Origin: Rhizophagus clarus
Taxonomy: Eukaryota > Glomeromycota > Glomeromycetes > Glomerales > Glomeraceae
DNA length: 64,000 bases
Direction of reading: 5' to 3'
Assembly (NCBI GenBank): GCA_015698045.1
Contig: BLAL01000298.1
Span: 124,001 to 188,000, forward strand
Part shown: positions 11,241 to 22,883 of the stretch, piece after piece
How positions within the stretch are numbered: position 1 is the first letter of the stretch
How the letters are laid out: the number at the start of each line of letters is the position of its first letter
Program-made: the position numbers and the translations under genes
The notes under the pieces: model-generated
Told to the model about the DNA's origin: nothing
Databases searched by the model: none
What the model saw: only the letters and a program-made list of their open reading frames with translations

Positions 11241-13544
11241 CACGTGAAGTGATAAATAAGAAAAAAGATTCATTAAACTCACCTGAATCACTTTTAGAAT
11301 ATTTTCACGCATTTCCAGATTTTATTACAGTATTTTTTCAGGAATTGTTGATAGAAATCTTTAACCGAAAATTTGCTGTTAGTAATAGAAAAAGAAAACA
11401 GCGCGGACAAGAAAAAAAACTTTACCTGAAAATACAATTATAAAAATAGTTACTTTTTTCGCCTCTGTTCTTGTTAGTATAGCCTTCCCTTCATATGGAA
11501 CTTGGTTAACTAATATGCTGAGTAATTTGGCACGTAAACCAAAATTATTATCATCACTCCATCATCTTTTTACTATATGGAACATAATCGGACATAGTGA
11601 ACATTATGAAAGAAATCTAGAGAACGAACGTATTAATAAAGTTATTCCTACACAAAGATTATACCAAGAATCAAATATATGGAATCTTGCAATTATCGAT
11701 AATATAGATTTTAAACAAAAAACCTTTTCTTTTGGGAATATATATGATACCACTTGAGACACTTTACATGCGACCTTAAGAATGGTATTTCAGTCAAAGA
11801 TTCCCAATAGTCTTGCATCACGTTAGGAAGAAGTAATTATCTTAGATGAAGAAACTGCCAATATATTTGGTATGAACTCTACTACAAAGGAAGCTCTGAA
11901 CAGATTTCAAAATGTGTTAGAGAGATTGTTAGATATTCAAAGAACAAATGAAGAGAATATAGAATATAATTGAAATTTTGATGCAGAAACAATCAAAAAG
12001 GAAATATTAGCAGAATTTGAATATGGTTGTAAAGGCCCTTCTCCCCATGTTGTGATTCTTGAACCAGCTGATAGCCCAAATTCAGATCAAGCAATTTTAG
12101 AAGCTGCTAACATGTATAGAGCTGATTTTAATTTGCAAGAAAATGGGTACCTTGATATCATTGCTGATGAGGTAATCTTTCGCCGGTTAATGAGATGTCA
12201 AGCGCAATTTTCCCAATTAAGACCATTGCTTGAACAATGGCATACCTCGAAAGACTTCTGTTCAGTTCTAATTGTGTTGTTTTTCAGCTATGGGCTTTTA
12301 AATTTAGCGAGAAAATTGGATGTTCGATTTTTAGATAAGTTTGAAGCTGCTGTTGATTATCAAATAACATCTAGAGTATTGGATCTTTTATGGTTAGCAG
12401 TTGGAGTTGCAGTTAATATATATGCAAAAAAAAAAATATTCTTTTGTCTGAAATAATGGATGGAAATAATGACACAAATATTTTGTTAAAAGTTTGGTAT
12501 CTTTATTATCAATGGGCCAGAATTTGGAAAATGCACTGGATAGGAATGAGAATTGGAAATCATAATTTGCAACAAGATGCTCTTTCTGCTGCCTCACCTC
12601 TTTTCCCAAGCGCTGGTAAATCTAATTATGCAGTAGCGATTGCCCAGCACCTCTCTACCTTAACCAAGTATCCAAGACTAAATGAGATTTTGCAATATGT
12701 TAGGATATTCAGAATACCGAAGAATACTGATAACAGAAATGAAGATTAAAAACCTGTTTGTTTTGGCTTTGACAAAGCCTTTAAAATGTTCAATGTTCAT
12801 TTTATAAAACAAAACATTACTGGAAACATTATTGATGAAGCAAAATTAAAGGCAAGTATTAAGGCAGCCCAATCAGAAAGAGATAGAATTGATCTACTTT
12901 TAAGTGAATATCTTGATGATACCTCAATTTCTCAGAGTGAACGTGCTATTGATTCCAGAAGGGAAGTATTATGGAAGTTAATTGAAGATTTGGTTATTAT
13001 TTTTGATATGATAGATCCATTATCTCATGAAATTTTTAAAGATCTTGAACCACTTGAATTACACAAAGAGGGGTACAAAAGATTAGTTGCATGTTACAAA
13101 AATAGTTTAGAGCGAATGCAAGTAATTTATAAACAAGATGTAATAAAGATCAAACCTTAAATTGCACAAGGAAGACGTGCTTTGAAAATTTGGAGAACAA
13201 GACACAAAGATTATATCGAGAAAAAAAAACTAGGAGAGAGGCAAGGCAAAAGCAAAAGCATGATAAAGAAATATCCCAGCCAGAGTTACCGTATATGCAA
13301 TTCTTTATTGTGACCTTAATTTATACCTAATCTTTCTGTGCTACTTTAGCCACAAGCTGATACCCAGGAGTCCAAAAAACGAAGAAAAATACTTCCGCAT
13401 GAAGAACAAATACTGAGTCGTCTATTAGATTATAATGATAAGATTCCAACCCATGTGTATGATGAAATCCTTCAACAACTTGGAACTGAATGGGATAAAA
13501 AAAGAGTTTATGATTGGTGGAATTATCGTGTAAATAAAAAATAA
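11241..13544 (+). pseudogene. Broken lineage-specific gene with homeodomain-like C-terminus
   Basis: A collinear coding relic is split by frameshifts (A-runs near 11425, 12430 and 13220) and stops at 11755, 11825, 11970, 12747 and 13158. Recognisable blocks are PKLLSSLHHLF, WNLAIIDNIDFKQKTFSFGN, VVILEPADSPNSD, LRPLLEQWHTSKDFCSVL, KVWYLYYQWARIWK, FIKQNITGNIIDEAKLKAS and IDLLLSEYLDD. From memory it belongs to a protein family greatly expanded in Glomeromycotina, perhaps related to DUF6589; function unknown. A possible small intron (GTATAT..TTTAG) lies at about 13291-13349. The last exon (13373-13544) is basic and ends EWDKKRVYDWWNYRVNKK, resembling helix 3 of a homeodomain. The N-terminus is missing or unrecognised. 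Confidence 0.6.
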
Positions 13545-14293
13545 TTAATTTATTTATTATTATTTATATTATAATTAAAAATATCATATATATAAAACAA
13601 TAATTTGAAATTTTTACAAAAACTGTTGTCTAAACCGCTAATTCTCGCTTATGTTTTGTGTGAGATCGCTATAAAAGACGTATATCTGAGTGGTATTCGC
13701 AAACTTTTAAGCATGTTTATTAGTTCAATCAGCGACATAAAGGCGAAAAAGTGAGTAAAATTACGCCGCTAATATTTTTTTTATATAAATATTAAAGTGT
13801 TCCAAAAACTATAAAAGTATGTAATATAAATCATAAAGTATTACTGGCGAAAGTTTAAAAAATTTTTAATGTATACTTAAATTTTGGCTCTGATATTAAT
13901 TTCGCCTTGTTTTAGTTACACAAACTTCATTTATTAATGATCGACATCAAGTGTGACATTTCCGCTGACTGTTAATTAAAATAAATGGACATGACAAGTA
14001 CTTGTCAACTGTGACTATAACGCTTTTAAATAAGACAATATATAGTTGTTATTATGTTATAATTTTTAGATTCAATCTTAATAAATTTATGCATTAGTTT
14101 TGATCATAAAAAAAAAAAATCAATTAAAATAAATTTAAAATATAAATAATATATAATATAAATTATTAAAAAACAGAAAATTTAATATAAATTTATTAAT
14201 TAGTTTTTTAATTACTTAATATTAAACTAAAAAATTAAAAATTAAAATTTTTATAAAATTATATTATACTTTTATAATAAAAAATGTATAATT
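13545..14293. other. AT-rich intergenic DNA
   Basis: Nothing coding was recognised. The first 450 bp are less AT-biased, with scattered CGC and GCG words, and may be an old element remnant. The last 250 bp are almost pure A/T. Confidence 0.5.
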
Positions 14294-14307
14294 AATTTTT
14301 TTATATG

Positions 14308-14416
14308 TTGGTGGATGATTAGACCGGTTTTAGAACTGGGAGTACCCATAGCTAGTCAGAAGTGATTATAGTTGTAATCCTATCTTGCTTAATAAATGAT
14401 GGTACGGCTTCAACAC

Positions 14417-14445
<29 letters not shown>
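14308..14445 (+). mobile_element. SINE, copy 1 (110-bp body plus poly(A))
   Basis: The body (14308-14417, TTGGTGGATGATTAGACCGG to CTTCAACACC) ends in about 28 A residues. It is flanked by an exact 14-bp duplication, AATTTTTTTATATG, at 14294-14307 and 14446-14459. The body is identical to 61821-61930 except for one base (G at 14333, A at 61846). Length, A-tail and variable duplications define a retroposed short element. AGTTGTAATCC near 14375 resembles a pol III B box at 9 of 11 positions. GGATG..AGACCG near the start resembles the internal control region of 5S rRNA. Both links are weak, so the origin is open. Confidence 0.85.
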
Positions 14446-14451
<6 letters not shown>

Positions 14452-14459
14452 TTTATATG

Positions 14460-16051
14460 AATTCTTAGAAAATCTCTTAAATTGGCTGATTATAATATAT
14501 TAATTACATCATAAATTTCTGGTAATATGATTTTATTATTTTTAAAAAGCTAAAATTTTAATACTATTTAAAAAAATTATTTGCTAAAATAATTTTGTAT
14601 CCATTTCTTAAAAAAGAAAATTATAACAATGCATTTGTCAATTATTTATTATTATAATTTTTTTTTTTGAATATAGGTAATTAAATAAATAAATAAAAAA
14701 TACAGGTATTATTAATAATTTTACATAAATAATATATAAGCTTCAATACATATGATAAATAAATATCAGTTTGATTATTTTGTTTTTTTTATTTATATAT
14801 GAAAAAAATAATTTTTGAAAAAAAAATTTTAAAGTTTTAATTTAAATACTATGATTTTTATTATATAATGATGTATTAAGATATTATTAAAGTACTAAAA
14901 AAGAATGTATGAATTATATAATATAATTATATTTGTATTCAAAATTATTTTCATATTACAGAATTACATAATTCTGTAATTTTATAATTATTAAGTAATT
15001 TATTAGGAAAAATTCAATTCTGTATTTAATTTCAGATTCCATATTTAATTTCATATTATGAAAATATTTGGCCAGAATTAACCTAAATTTTGGTTGAATT
15101 ATATTTAAAAATTTAGTAAATCATAACTCTACAACTAGTTATCTAATTTTAATAATTTTATCATCATTCAATTCATCTTATTGAGACAAATCTAATGATA
15201 ATAAGAACATAAAAATCCAATTACTAGATCATACTCTAATACCAATAATTATTAAATATTTGTAATGAAATAACTCTATCAATATCAATGCTAAAGTGCT
15301 GCAATATATATCATTAGATTCGTTTTGATAGAATGAATCGAATGAGAGTAAAATTGTTAAATTTGGATCATTAGATCTGGAAATATTTCATACTTTCATA
15401 CTATTACACAAATTTTAAAATTTTGGAGTATGTAATTACAGATTTATATAATTACATATTTGCGTAATTTAGATGATGTTTAAAGTAGGACAAATCATGT
15501 GATCGTAGTAAAATATTTGTTATTTGTGTTAATAATTATACAGAACATACTGATGTTATTAACTATTGTTTTAATCTTTAATCTTCAAGATTACGCATAA
15601 CTTGCCCAAAAATACAGAGCAGGATAATGATACTCTATTAGAAACGTGTGAAATGTAGATACAAATGAAAGAAAGTATGTGACAATCGTTTTTTACAATA
15701 TTTTTAAGATAGACGTTCAAAGAAATAAAAAGTACTAAATGTTAAATGACAAAAAATTTTAAAAATAATAGTTTGCCTACAAGAAATTTATGACTTTTTG
15801 TGACGTCATTTATGGTTTCTCAAAAATATATGACAAACCGATAAAAAATTCTAATCATCCTTTTCACCAAGCATTTTTGATAAAGCCTTTATTGCCTTTT
15901 TTATCAGACACATTCGTATAATTTACGCATTTTACTAGTTGCTAGATTGTGATCTGCGTCGACTGACCGACGTATAAAGAACATCGTAGTTTCCTAGTTA
16001 AAACATTTTTCAGTGTTCTTTGAATTCGTTCTAAAGTTTAAATTCCTTACG
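14460..16051. other. AT-rich intergenic region upstream of DNM1
   Basis: No gene was recognised up to the DNM1 ATG. The sequence is A/T homopolymer-rich to about 15550. The 400 bp before the gene are more mixed and probably hold the promoter and 5' leader. No specific site could be assigned. Confidence 0.5.
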
Positions 16052-19000
16052 ATGAATGACTTGATACCTTTAGTCAATAAACTCCAAGATGTTTTTAGCA
16101 CGATTGGTAGTGATACTATAGATCTTCCTCAAATCATTGTTGTTGGATCACAGTCGTCTGGAAAATCTTCAGTACTTGAAAACATTGTACAACGAGATTT
16201 CTTGCCTCGCGGTAATGGAATTGTTACTCGACGGCCTTTAGTTCTTCAGCTTATTAATGTTCAAAACACCGAAGAGTCTAAGGCTGAAGAATATGGAGAA
16301 TTTTTACATGCTGCAGATCAAAAATTTACTGATTTTAACGAAATTAGGAGAGAAATTGAAGCAGAAACTGCTAGAGTTGCTGGTCAAAACAAGGGAATAT
16401 CAAGATCTCCAATTAATTTGAAAATCTATTCGCCCAATGTTCTTAATTTGACTTTGGTGGATCTTCCAGGATTAACAAAGGTTCAATATCGTTCATGCGA
16501 AATTACGTTTCCCGATATAAACTATTTTGTCATTAATTTTTGTACATTTTACCATTGAATTCATGTAAAATTAGATTCCGATTGGTAATGTTTCTTTCTT
16601 TTCTATTTTAATCAAGTTTTCACCTTTAACGTATAAGATGTTGAATAAATAATTTCTTCTAGGCGATCAACCTACGGACATTGAAAAACAAACAAGAAGT
16701 TTAATTTATGAGTATATATCTAAACCGAATAGGTATGTTTAAATTTCATAAAATAGATTTATATTTTGATCGTTTATTTCGAATTTCTAACCGCTTCTTT
16801 ATAGTATAATTTTAGCTGTCAGTCCGGCTAACGTTGATTTAGTAAATTCAGAAAGTTTAAAACTCGCAAAGCAAGTTGACCAGGAAGGTATTAATTGTTA
16901 ATGTAATTTAAAATCTGAATTTTTTCCTTTATAAAAAATTAACTCAATATATTCTATCCGATGTAGGAAAACGAACTATTGGAGTCTTAACAAAATTAGA
17001 TCTTATGGACGCTGGTACAAATGCATTAGAAATTCTTACTGGTCGTGTTCTCCCCTTAAAGTTAGGTTTCATTGGAGTCGTTAACCGTAGTCAACAAGAT
17101 ATTGTGGGTAACAAACCAATGGTCGAAGCATTGAAGGCAGAAGCTGAATTTTTCAAACATCATCCAGCTTATAAAAATATTTCCTCGCGGTGTGGTACTC
17201 CATTCTTGGCCAAAACATTAAATAACGTAAATATACTGAAAAAGAGCTTTTTTCCTTTTCTTGCTGCAAATTTTTAAATACGTATATAATATTTTTAAAA
17301 AATAAAAAAAGATTCTTATGAATCATATACGGGATCGATTACCAGATATAAAGACTCGAATCAATTCTCTAATCACACAAACTTCACATGAACTTTTGTC
17401 ATATGGAGACCCGAAACTTGAAGGAAAATCAAATAGGGTATGTTAACTTTTTTAATAGTATGTCATGCATTTCTTTTTAAAAAACTTCATTGTATAATGT
17501 AACATAAAATAAATCCTTTAAATAGGGTGCGTTGGTATTGAAGCTTCTTACCAAATTTGCGAATGATTTTGTTTCATCAATTGATGGAACCGCATCAGAT
17601 ATTTCTACCAAAGAATTGTATCCTTTTTCCTTATAAATAATTGAATATTATTATTTTATTGGAAAAACATTTATTCTTAATGAGATTTTAATAGATGTGG
17701 TGGCGCACGAATATATTATATTTTCAATAACGTATTTGGTGCAGCATTAGACTCAATTACACCTTGTGGGAATCTTACAATACAAGATATTCGAACAGCC
17801 ATTCGTAATTCGACCGGTCCGCGTCCTTCTTTATTTGTCCCAGAAATTGCATTTGACCTTTTAGTCAAGCCTCAAATCCGGCTACTTGAACCACCCAGTC
17901 TGAGATGTGTCGAACTCGTATACGAAGAGTTATTGAAAATCTGTCATGGGTGTGGAAGTCCGGTATGATATGTGAATAATCTTGGCTAATATATACGCAC
18001 ATACACATATAAATATACTAGTTCGAATAATTGTAGGAATTGAGTCGTTATCCACGTTTGCAAGCTAGACTCCTTGAGGTCGTTTCAGATTTACTTCGTG
18101 AACAACAAGGCCCTACTTGTTCGTATGTTGAAAGTATAGTAAGCATTCAACGTGCTTATATAAATACCAATCATCCAGATTTTATTGGCGGAGGTGGTGC
18201 TATATCAGATCTTGTTAAGAAGAATGAAAAGAAGAGAAGAGAATTCGAAAAGTTAAATAGAAGAGTAAGAAGATAAATCAAATTTCATTTAGATGTAATG
18301 CAAACCAATACTATTAATGGTTTTTAAAATTTTTATAGGCAAACAATTTTAGCAATAGTAGTATACATGCATCCGTGAATGGCGTTAATAAAGATGAAAT
18401 ACATGATGGATCATCAATTTCAGATAAAGAATCTAGCGGGACTAGAGATATGATTAATCTACAAAATGGAATGAACACTTCTTCATGGGCCCAACGCGAG
18501 TCATTTCTAACGTATTTCTTTGGAAGTGGAAATAAAACAGATAGAACGATTTTACCTGATCAAACAGTACCAAGCAGGAATGGAAATTTCTCGAGAGATA
18601 TTGAAGATTTAGATAAGCTAGAAAGTGTAAGAGTAATAACTATCTTAAAAAGTTTCATTTTATTCGAGTATATTTAACTTGAAAATTTATATTTTTTGAT
18701 TTAAAGATGTCTTTAAATGAAAATACTCTTCATCTCACCGAACAGGAAGAAATGGAAACTCAATTAATACGTAAATAATATATTTGAAACGTTTATTTCC
18801 TTGTGTTTGAGAAGAACCCTTTGTGCTAAAAATTCATCTATATATAGGTTCTCTTATTACATCATATTTCAACATTGTGCGTAAAACTATTCAAGACACT
18901 GTTCCGAAGGCTATTATGCATCTTTTGGTCAATCATTCTCGTGAAACGGTTCAGAATAGATTAGTGTCAGAATTATATAAGGAGGAATTATTTGCCGATT

Positions 19001-19101
19001 TGCTACAAGAAGACGAGAATTTGGCTAGTGAGAGACAAAAATGCAAAACTATGTTAGATGTTTACAGAAAAGCGTTTGAAGTTATTAATGAGGCAATGTG
19101 A
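16052..19101 (+). CDS. DNM1: Dynamin-related GTPase Dnm1/Drp1 (mitochondrial and peroxisomal fission)
   Basis: Twelve exons can be joined to a 723-residue protein: 16052-16480, 16575-16584, 16663-16732, 16805-16887, 16967-17226, 17312-17437, 17526-17617, 17695-17962, 18037-18264, 18339-18626, 18707-18770 and 18848-19101. GTPase motifs are GSQSSGKS (residues 32-39), DLPG (137-140) and TKLD (206-209). The middle domain contains [12 protein letters not shown] and [15 protein letters not shown] low-complexity insert (about 535-615) contains SFLTYFFG. The C-terminal GTPase effector domain contains [30 protein letters not shown] and AINSTGPRP-type wording favour Dnm1/Drp1 over Vps1. Exon 2 is only 10 nt and restores the family wording [14 protein letters not shown]. 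The donor of intron 1 (GTTCAA) is weak. An upstream GTG is ignored because the ATG at 16052 matches family N-termini. Confidence 0.95.
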
Positions 19102-19875
19102 ACATGAATAAGCTTAGAGGGACTATTTCATCATCATCATCATCATTATTATTATTGTTATATTATTAAACGTGACAACTTGTAAATTTCGTATATAAAA
19201 AGAAAACGTGTGATTTTATTATGTTATGTTCATTTTATGTGTTGTATTTAAACCTTTTTTGTAATGCTTTTGATTTATTTATATATAAATAAATATACTA
19301 AATTTAAAGGGTCAAATCCTATAAATTAATTCATCCATCCATCAAAATTTGAACATCTTATAAAAAATTTTAAATTTTCTAATCAAAAATATTAAAATCT
19401 TTACTATACTAAAAAATATAATAAATAAATATATATATATATATTTTTTTTTTAAAAAAAAAAAAATAATAAAATACGTGCTTTTTTGTCGATAACCTAA
19501 ATTTTGATATTAATTTTCAATAAAAAGAAAAATATACAATGAAATGTATCATTAAGATTGCTAAATAAAATAAGAGATACCTTTACTCCCCCAAAGAAAT
19601 TTATGATAATACAAAGGAAAAAAGAATGATAGTACACTACAAATAAGTAAGTTATTTTTAAATTGCAGATAAAATATATGCACTATATAAAAATGGTGAA
19701 TTGATGAATTTTTGTTGCCGGCGTTCTCTTGATGATAAACCTATCTATTTTATATTGTTGACTATATGCGCTAATAAAGGATGGTAATATATTAAATGAT
19801 GAAAGAAGTAAAATAATATATATTGTCCGGGTTTTATGTAAAATGAATAAAAAACTGAAGTTTATTATTTAATAA
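19102..19875. other. Convergent intergenic region
   Basis: It lies between the stops of DNM1 and the SDS3-like gene. It begins with a CAT microsatellite (19129-19144) and contains an AT dinucleotide and A-run tract at 19425-19465. No gene was seen; both 3' untranslated regions must lie here. Confidence 0.5.
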
Positions 19876-22401
19876 CTATGATTCCTTTAAACGAATATGA
19901 TGTTTTCCTTCTTTCAATAAATTCATTTGTAATCGTGTTTTTGAACCATCGGGACGTTGTATTACAACCTGAAGTATAAAAAAGATATAACTTAAGTTTG
20001 TCAAATAATAAATAAATCTATAAAATGAAAGTTATGTACCTCAGATTCTGTAGCAGTGACAAATTTCGCTGTATAGCGTCCCCCTGATGAGAAATCACTA
20101 ACAAGAACTTGGTCACCTTTGGTGATCCATTGTCCAAAATATAAAAATCGATCTCCTCCAGCATATATATCATTGTCCGCTTCAGAAAGTAATGCATTGT
20201 TACAACTATCCAGAATTGGTGGCCCTGAAATGGTATTTATCTTAGGTGATGACGATGAAGATAATGTGGCAACAGCTATTATTTATTCGATTACATAGCA
20301 AATAAGTGTTGCATATTTAAACAGTTAAGTATGATTTGAGGTACACACACACATATATATATTCTTGGTCAGATATTCAACATACCTTGCGCTTCATCTT
20401 CTCTTGCAATCTTGAATTTATATATTGCAATAAATTATTAGTAGATTTCGTTTACATATTAAATTGAATAAAAAAGATCGAATTGTAATTACCCCTAATA
20501 ATATTAAATCTTCGTCAATTTCGGACTTATCTAGTGAATCTAACATTGAAGGTAAGTTTCAGTTAAGGACAAAAAATAAACGTACGCAATCTCTACCTAT
20601 TAAACACACCCGCGTTCTATTTATGAGGTCACTAATTCTGTGTAGAGTTATTATTATTAACCAGAATTATGGCCTACAAGATAGTTAGCTGGTGTATTTA
20701 TAGAGTTAACATTAATTCAATAATTAAGGATATCTGCTGGAAAGCCATAATGCACTTGTAAATACTTTAATTCTGCTGCATTTGTTAATTTCTTACTCTT
20801 CCTGTGCGATAATTGATTATGATCAGGTCCGGAGCATTCTATTTATAAACAAAATTGATTTATTCAAAAAATTATTCAATATGAAAGTGGTGATGTGAAG
20901 TAAAAATTTTGGTTTAGATATCAACCTATTCGACCCAATACATCCAAACGATTTTTTTCCCTGATCATTTTCCACTTTTGACTTTCCATGTCGTCTAGTT
21001 TCTTCCTTTTTGTTTCAAATTTATCCGACTAAATTTTATTTTGTTTTTAAAAAAAATAAATAGATAAGTGATATTACTTTTGTTATTATAAAATTAATAG
21101 TACACTACCATGAATTCACAATCTGCCATATATTCAGCTTCTTCATATTGTTTCTGACAATGCATTACTTGATATCTCTTCCTCGATTCAGCAATTTCTA
21201 ACCGTCTTTTCTTTTTTTGTTCAATTTCTTCCATACGGTTGATCAATTCCTGGTGAGTTCCTATTGAAAATCAAAAATCAAGGTCATTTATTAGTAATTT
21301 CATCTAACGTAAATAATATTAAATATATTTTGAATTTATTTATTAAATTAAAACATTAAAACAATATCTTCACCTTGATTTATCATGGCGACTTCCTTTT
21401 CTAGTTCCCCGATTTGTTCACGATAAAATCTAACCCAGAAAATACATTTAATTTAAATATAAAAAAAAAAAATATCATAATAAAATTCTTACTGGTCTCT
21501 CAACTGCGCAAATTCAATTTCTACTTTTTTCATATCGCTCTGTACTTCAGCTCGAGGTTTTTCATTTTCATCTGGTTCTATAATGATAAAAAGATGTAAA
21601 TAAGTCTGAAATTTTAAGCACATTAAAAATCACCGCAGTCTATTTTCTAAGCTGCGCCGAATAATATTTCATGACGTCACAAGTACTACGTTACATTGCG
21701 GGAAAATTATTGGTCAAATTTTTAAGTGGATAGATCAAATCGACTTTCGAACATTTAAAATATAAAAAAAAAATATTGAATAAAGACAAATAATAAATAA
21801 AAAAAAGAGGCATGCCTCCTGACTTATTATTTCCTATTGGTATAGAGCCATTTTCTTCATTCCCATTTTCAACTCTAGTATCATAGCGACGTTTTTTCCT
21901 AGCTCTATTATTTTCTGCATTTTCATTTATTGTGTGCACTTCGTCTTCAGAAGTAGTTGGAATTATGTGAGCCTTGGATTTAGTATCATCTTGTGGTGAT
22001 TCTGATAGTGAACCTATTTCGGACGAATCATTGGGCGTTGAGAGCGTCATAGGACTATCAGACTTATCAATTGTTTTGGTGTCCGGAGAATCACCGCTGA
22101 CAGGTTGTGTTGTGTTTCCATTAGTTTCTTTAGTTGTGCCGTTTTGTACTTCTTCTTCAACATTATTTTTCCAAGAATTTATTGCTTTGGGTTTGATACC
22201 ATTCCTTTCGCTCTTTGTATGTTCTGACTTTTCGGAAACTGGGGGTTTTTTCACTTCCAGTTCCGTGTCCGAACTAATTTGACTATTGGAAGTTTCTTTT
22301 TCGATTGAAAAGGTCGTTCCGGATTTAAAAGGTTCTTGACCTTCGGTCTGTTTGTCAAATCTATTTTCAAGTGAACGACCCATTGATGTCGATTGCAGCA
22401 T
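19876..22401 (-). CDS. SDS3: Sds3/SUDS3-like subunit of the Sin3-Rpd3 histone deacetylase complex
   Basis: This is a multi-exon minus-strand gene from an ATG at 22401 to a TAG at 19876. Exon 1 (to about 21820) encodes a Ser/Thr/Glu-rich disordered region with a basic RARKKRRYD patch. The Sds3 coiled coil follows in exons near 21580-21490, 21430-21370 and 21265-21110: FYREQIGELEKEVAMINQG, then THQELINRMEEIEQKKKRR, then KRYQVMHCQKQYEEAEYM. Further exons encode KFETKRKKLDDME (near 20970), KLTNAAELKYLQ (near 20770) and DKSEIDEDLILL (near 20500). The C-terminal domain (20235-19876) reads FLYFGQWITKGDQVLV and RPDGSKTRLQMNLLKEGKHHI, like the C-terminus of mammalian SUDS3. The exon 1 donor near 21820 is unresolved; a GC donor gives the right phase. 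It shares a 482-bp upstream region with the NOP12-like gene. Confidence 0.88.
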
Positions 22402-22883
22402 CAAGCTGGTAGATACTGGTATAGAAAAAAAAAAAAATAAAATAAAGGCGGGCAGAAAGAAAGAGTCAAAGATTAAAATTATTAATTAAGTGATATTCCT
22501 GATATTATACAAGAATAAAGTGTTCAGTTTCTTGAGAAATAAAAAAGACCAATTTAGTAAAGAATACGGCGAAAACTAAATAATAATGAGTGATGAATTT
22601 TGGAGAAATGCCATAATATAACCCATTTGAATGACGTATGAAATTCTTGAACACAATATGCAAGTTCAAAGCCACCCATTGAGGAGAAATTTGTACAATT
22701 TCACTGATCTTATGATACACAAGACTTTTGAATTTGATAAGCATTGCGACTAAAATGCAGTAACTCTAAATTATGCGGTCATCATTTTATTGGCCATGTG
22801 TAATCTACCAGATTGACAGTTTTTTTATCCAGATCTGTAATTTTTTTTCCATTGTTTAATATCTTCGAACTTTTTAGATCTAG
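22402..22883. promoter_or_regulatory. Divergent intergenic region between SDS3-like and NOP12-like genes
   Basis: The two genes start 482 bp apart on opposite strands, so both promoters and leaders must fit here. An A-run lies at 22424-22434. A minus-strand open frame at 22744-22505 has no recognisable homology and is treated as chance. Confidence 0.45.

Noticed and set aside
14308-14417. tRNA or 5S rRNA gene
   Set aside because: No cloverleaf or full 5S core could be formed, and the poly(A) tail with duplications marks it as retroposed.
16052-19101. Vps1 rather than Dnm1
   Set aside because: The wording [10 protein letters not shown], the insert position and the effector domain fit Dnm1/Drp1 better than Vps1, which has a longer insert in the GTPase domain.
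20464-20688. Plus-strand frame RIVITPNNIKSSSISDLSSE
   Set aside because: The opposite strand gives DKSEIDEDLILL with proper splice sites, matching the Sds3 family, so this is antisense.
22505-22744. Possible small minus-strand gene between SDS3 and NOP12
   Set aside because: No family resemblance, and it lies in the short divergent promoter region.
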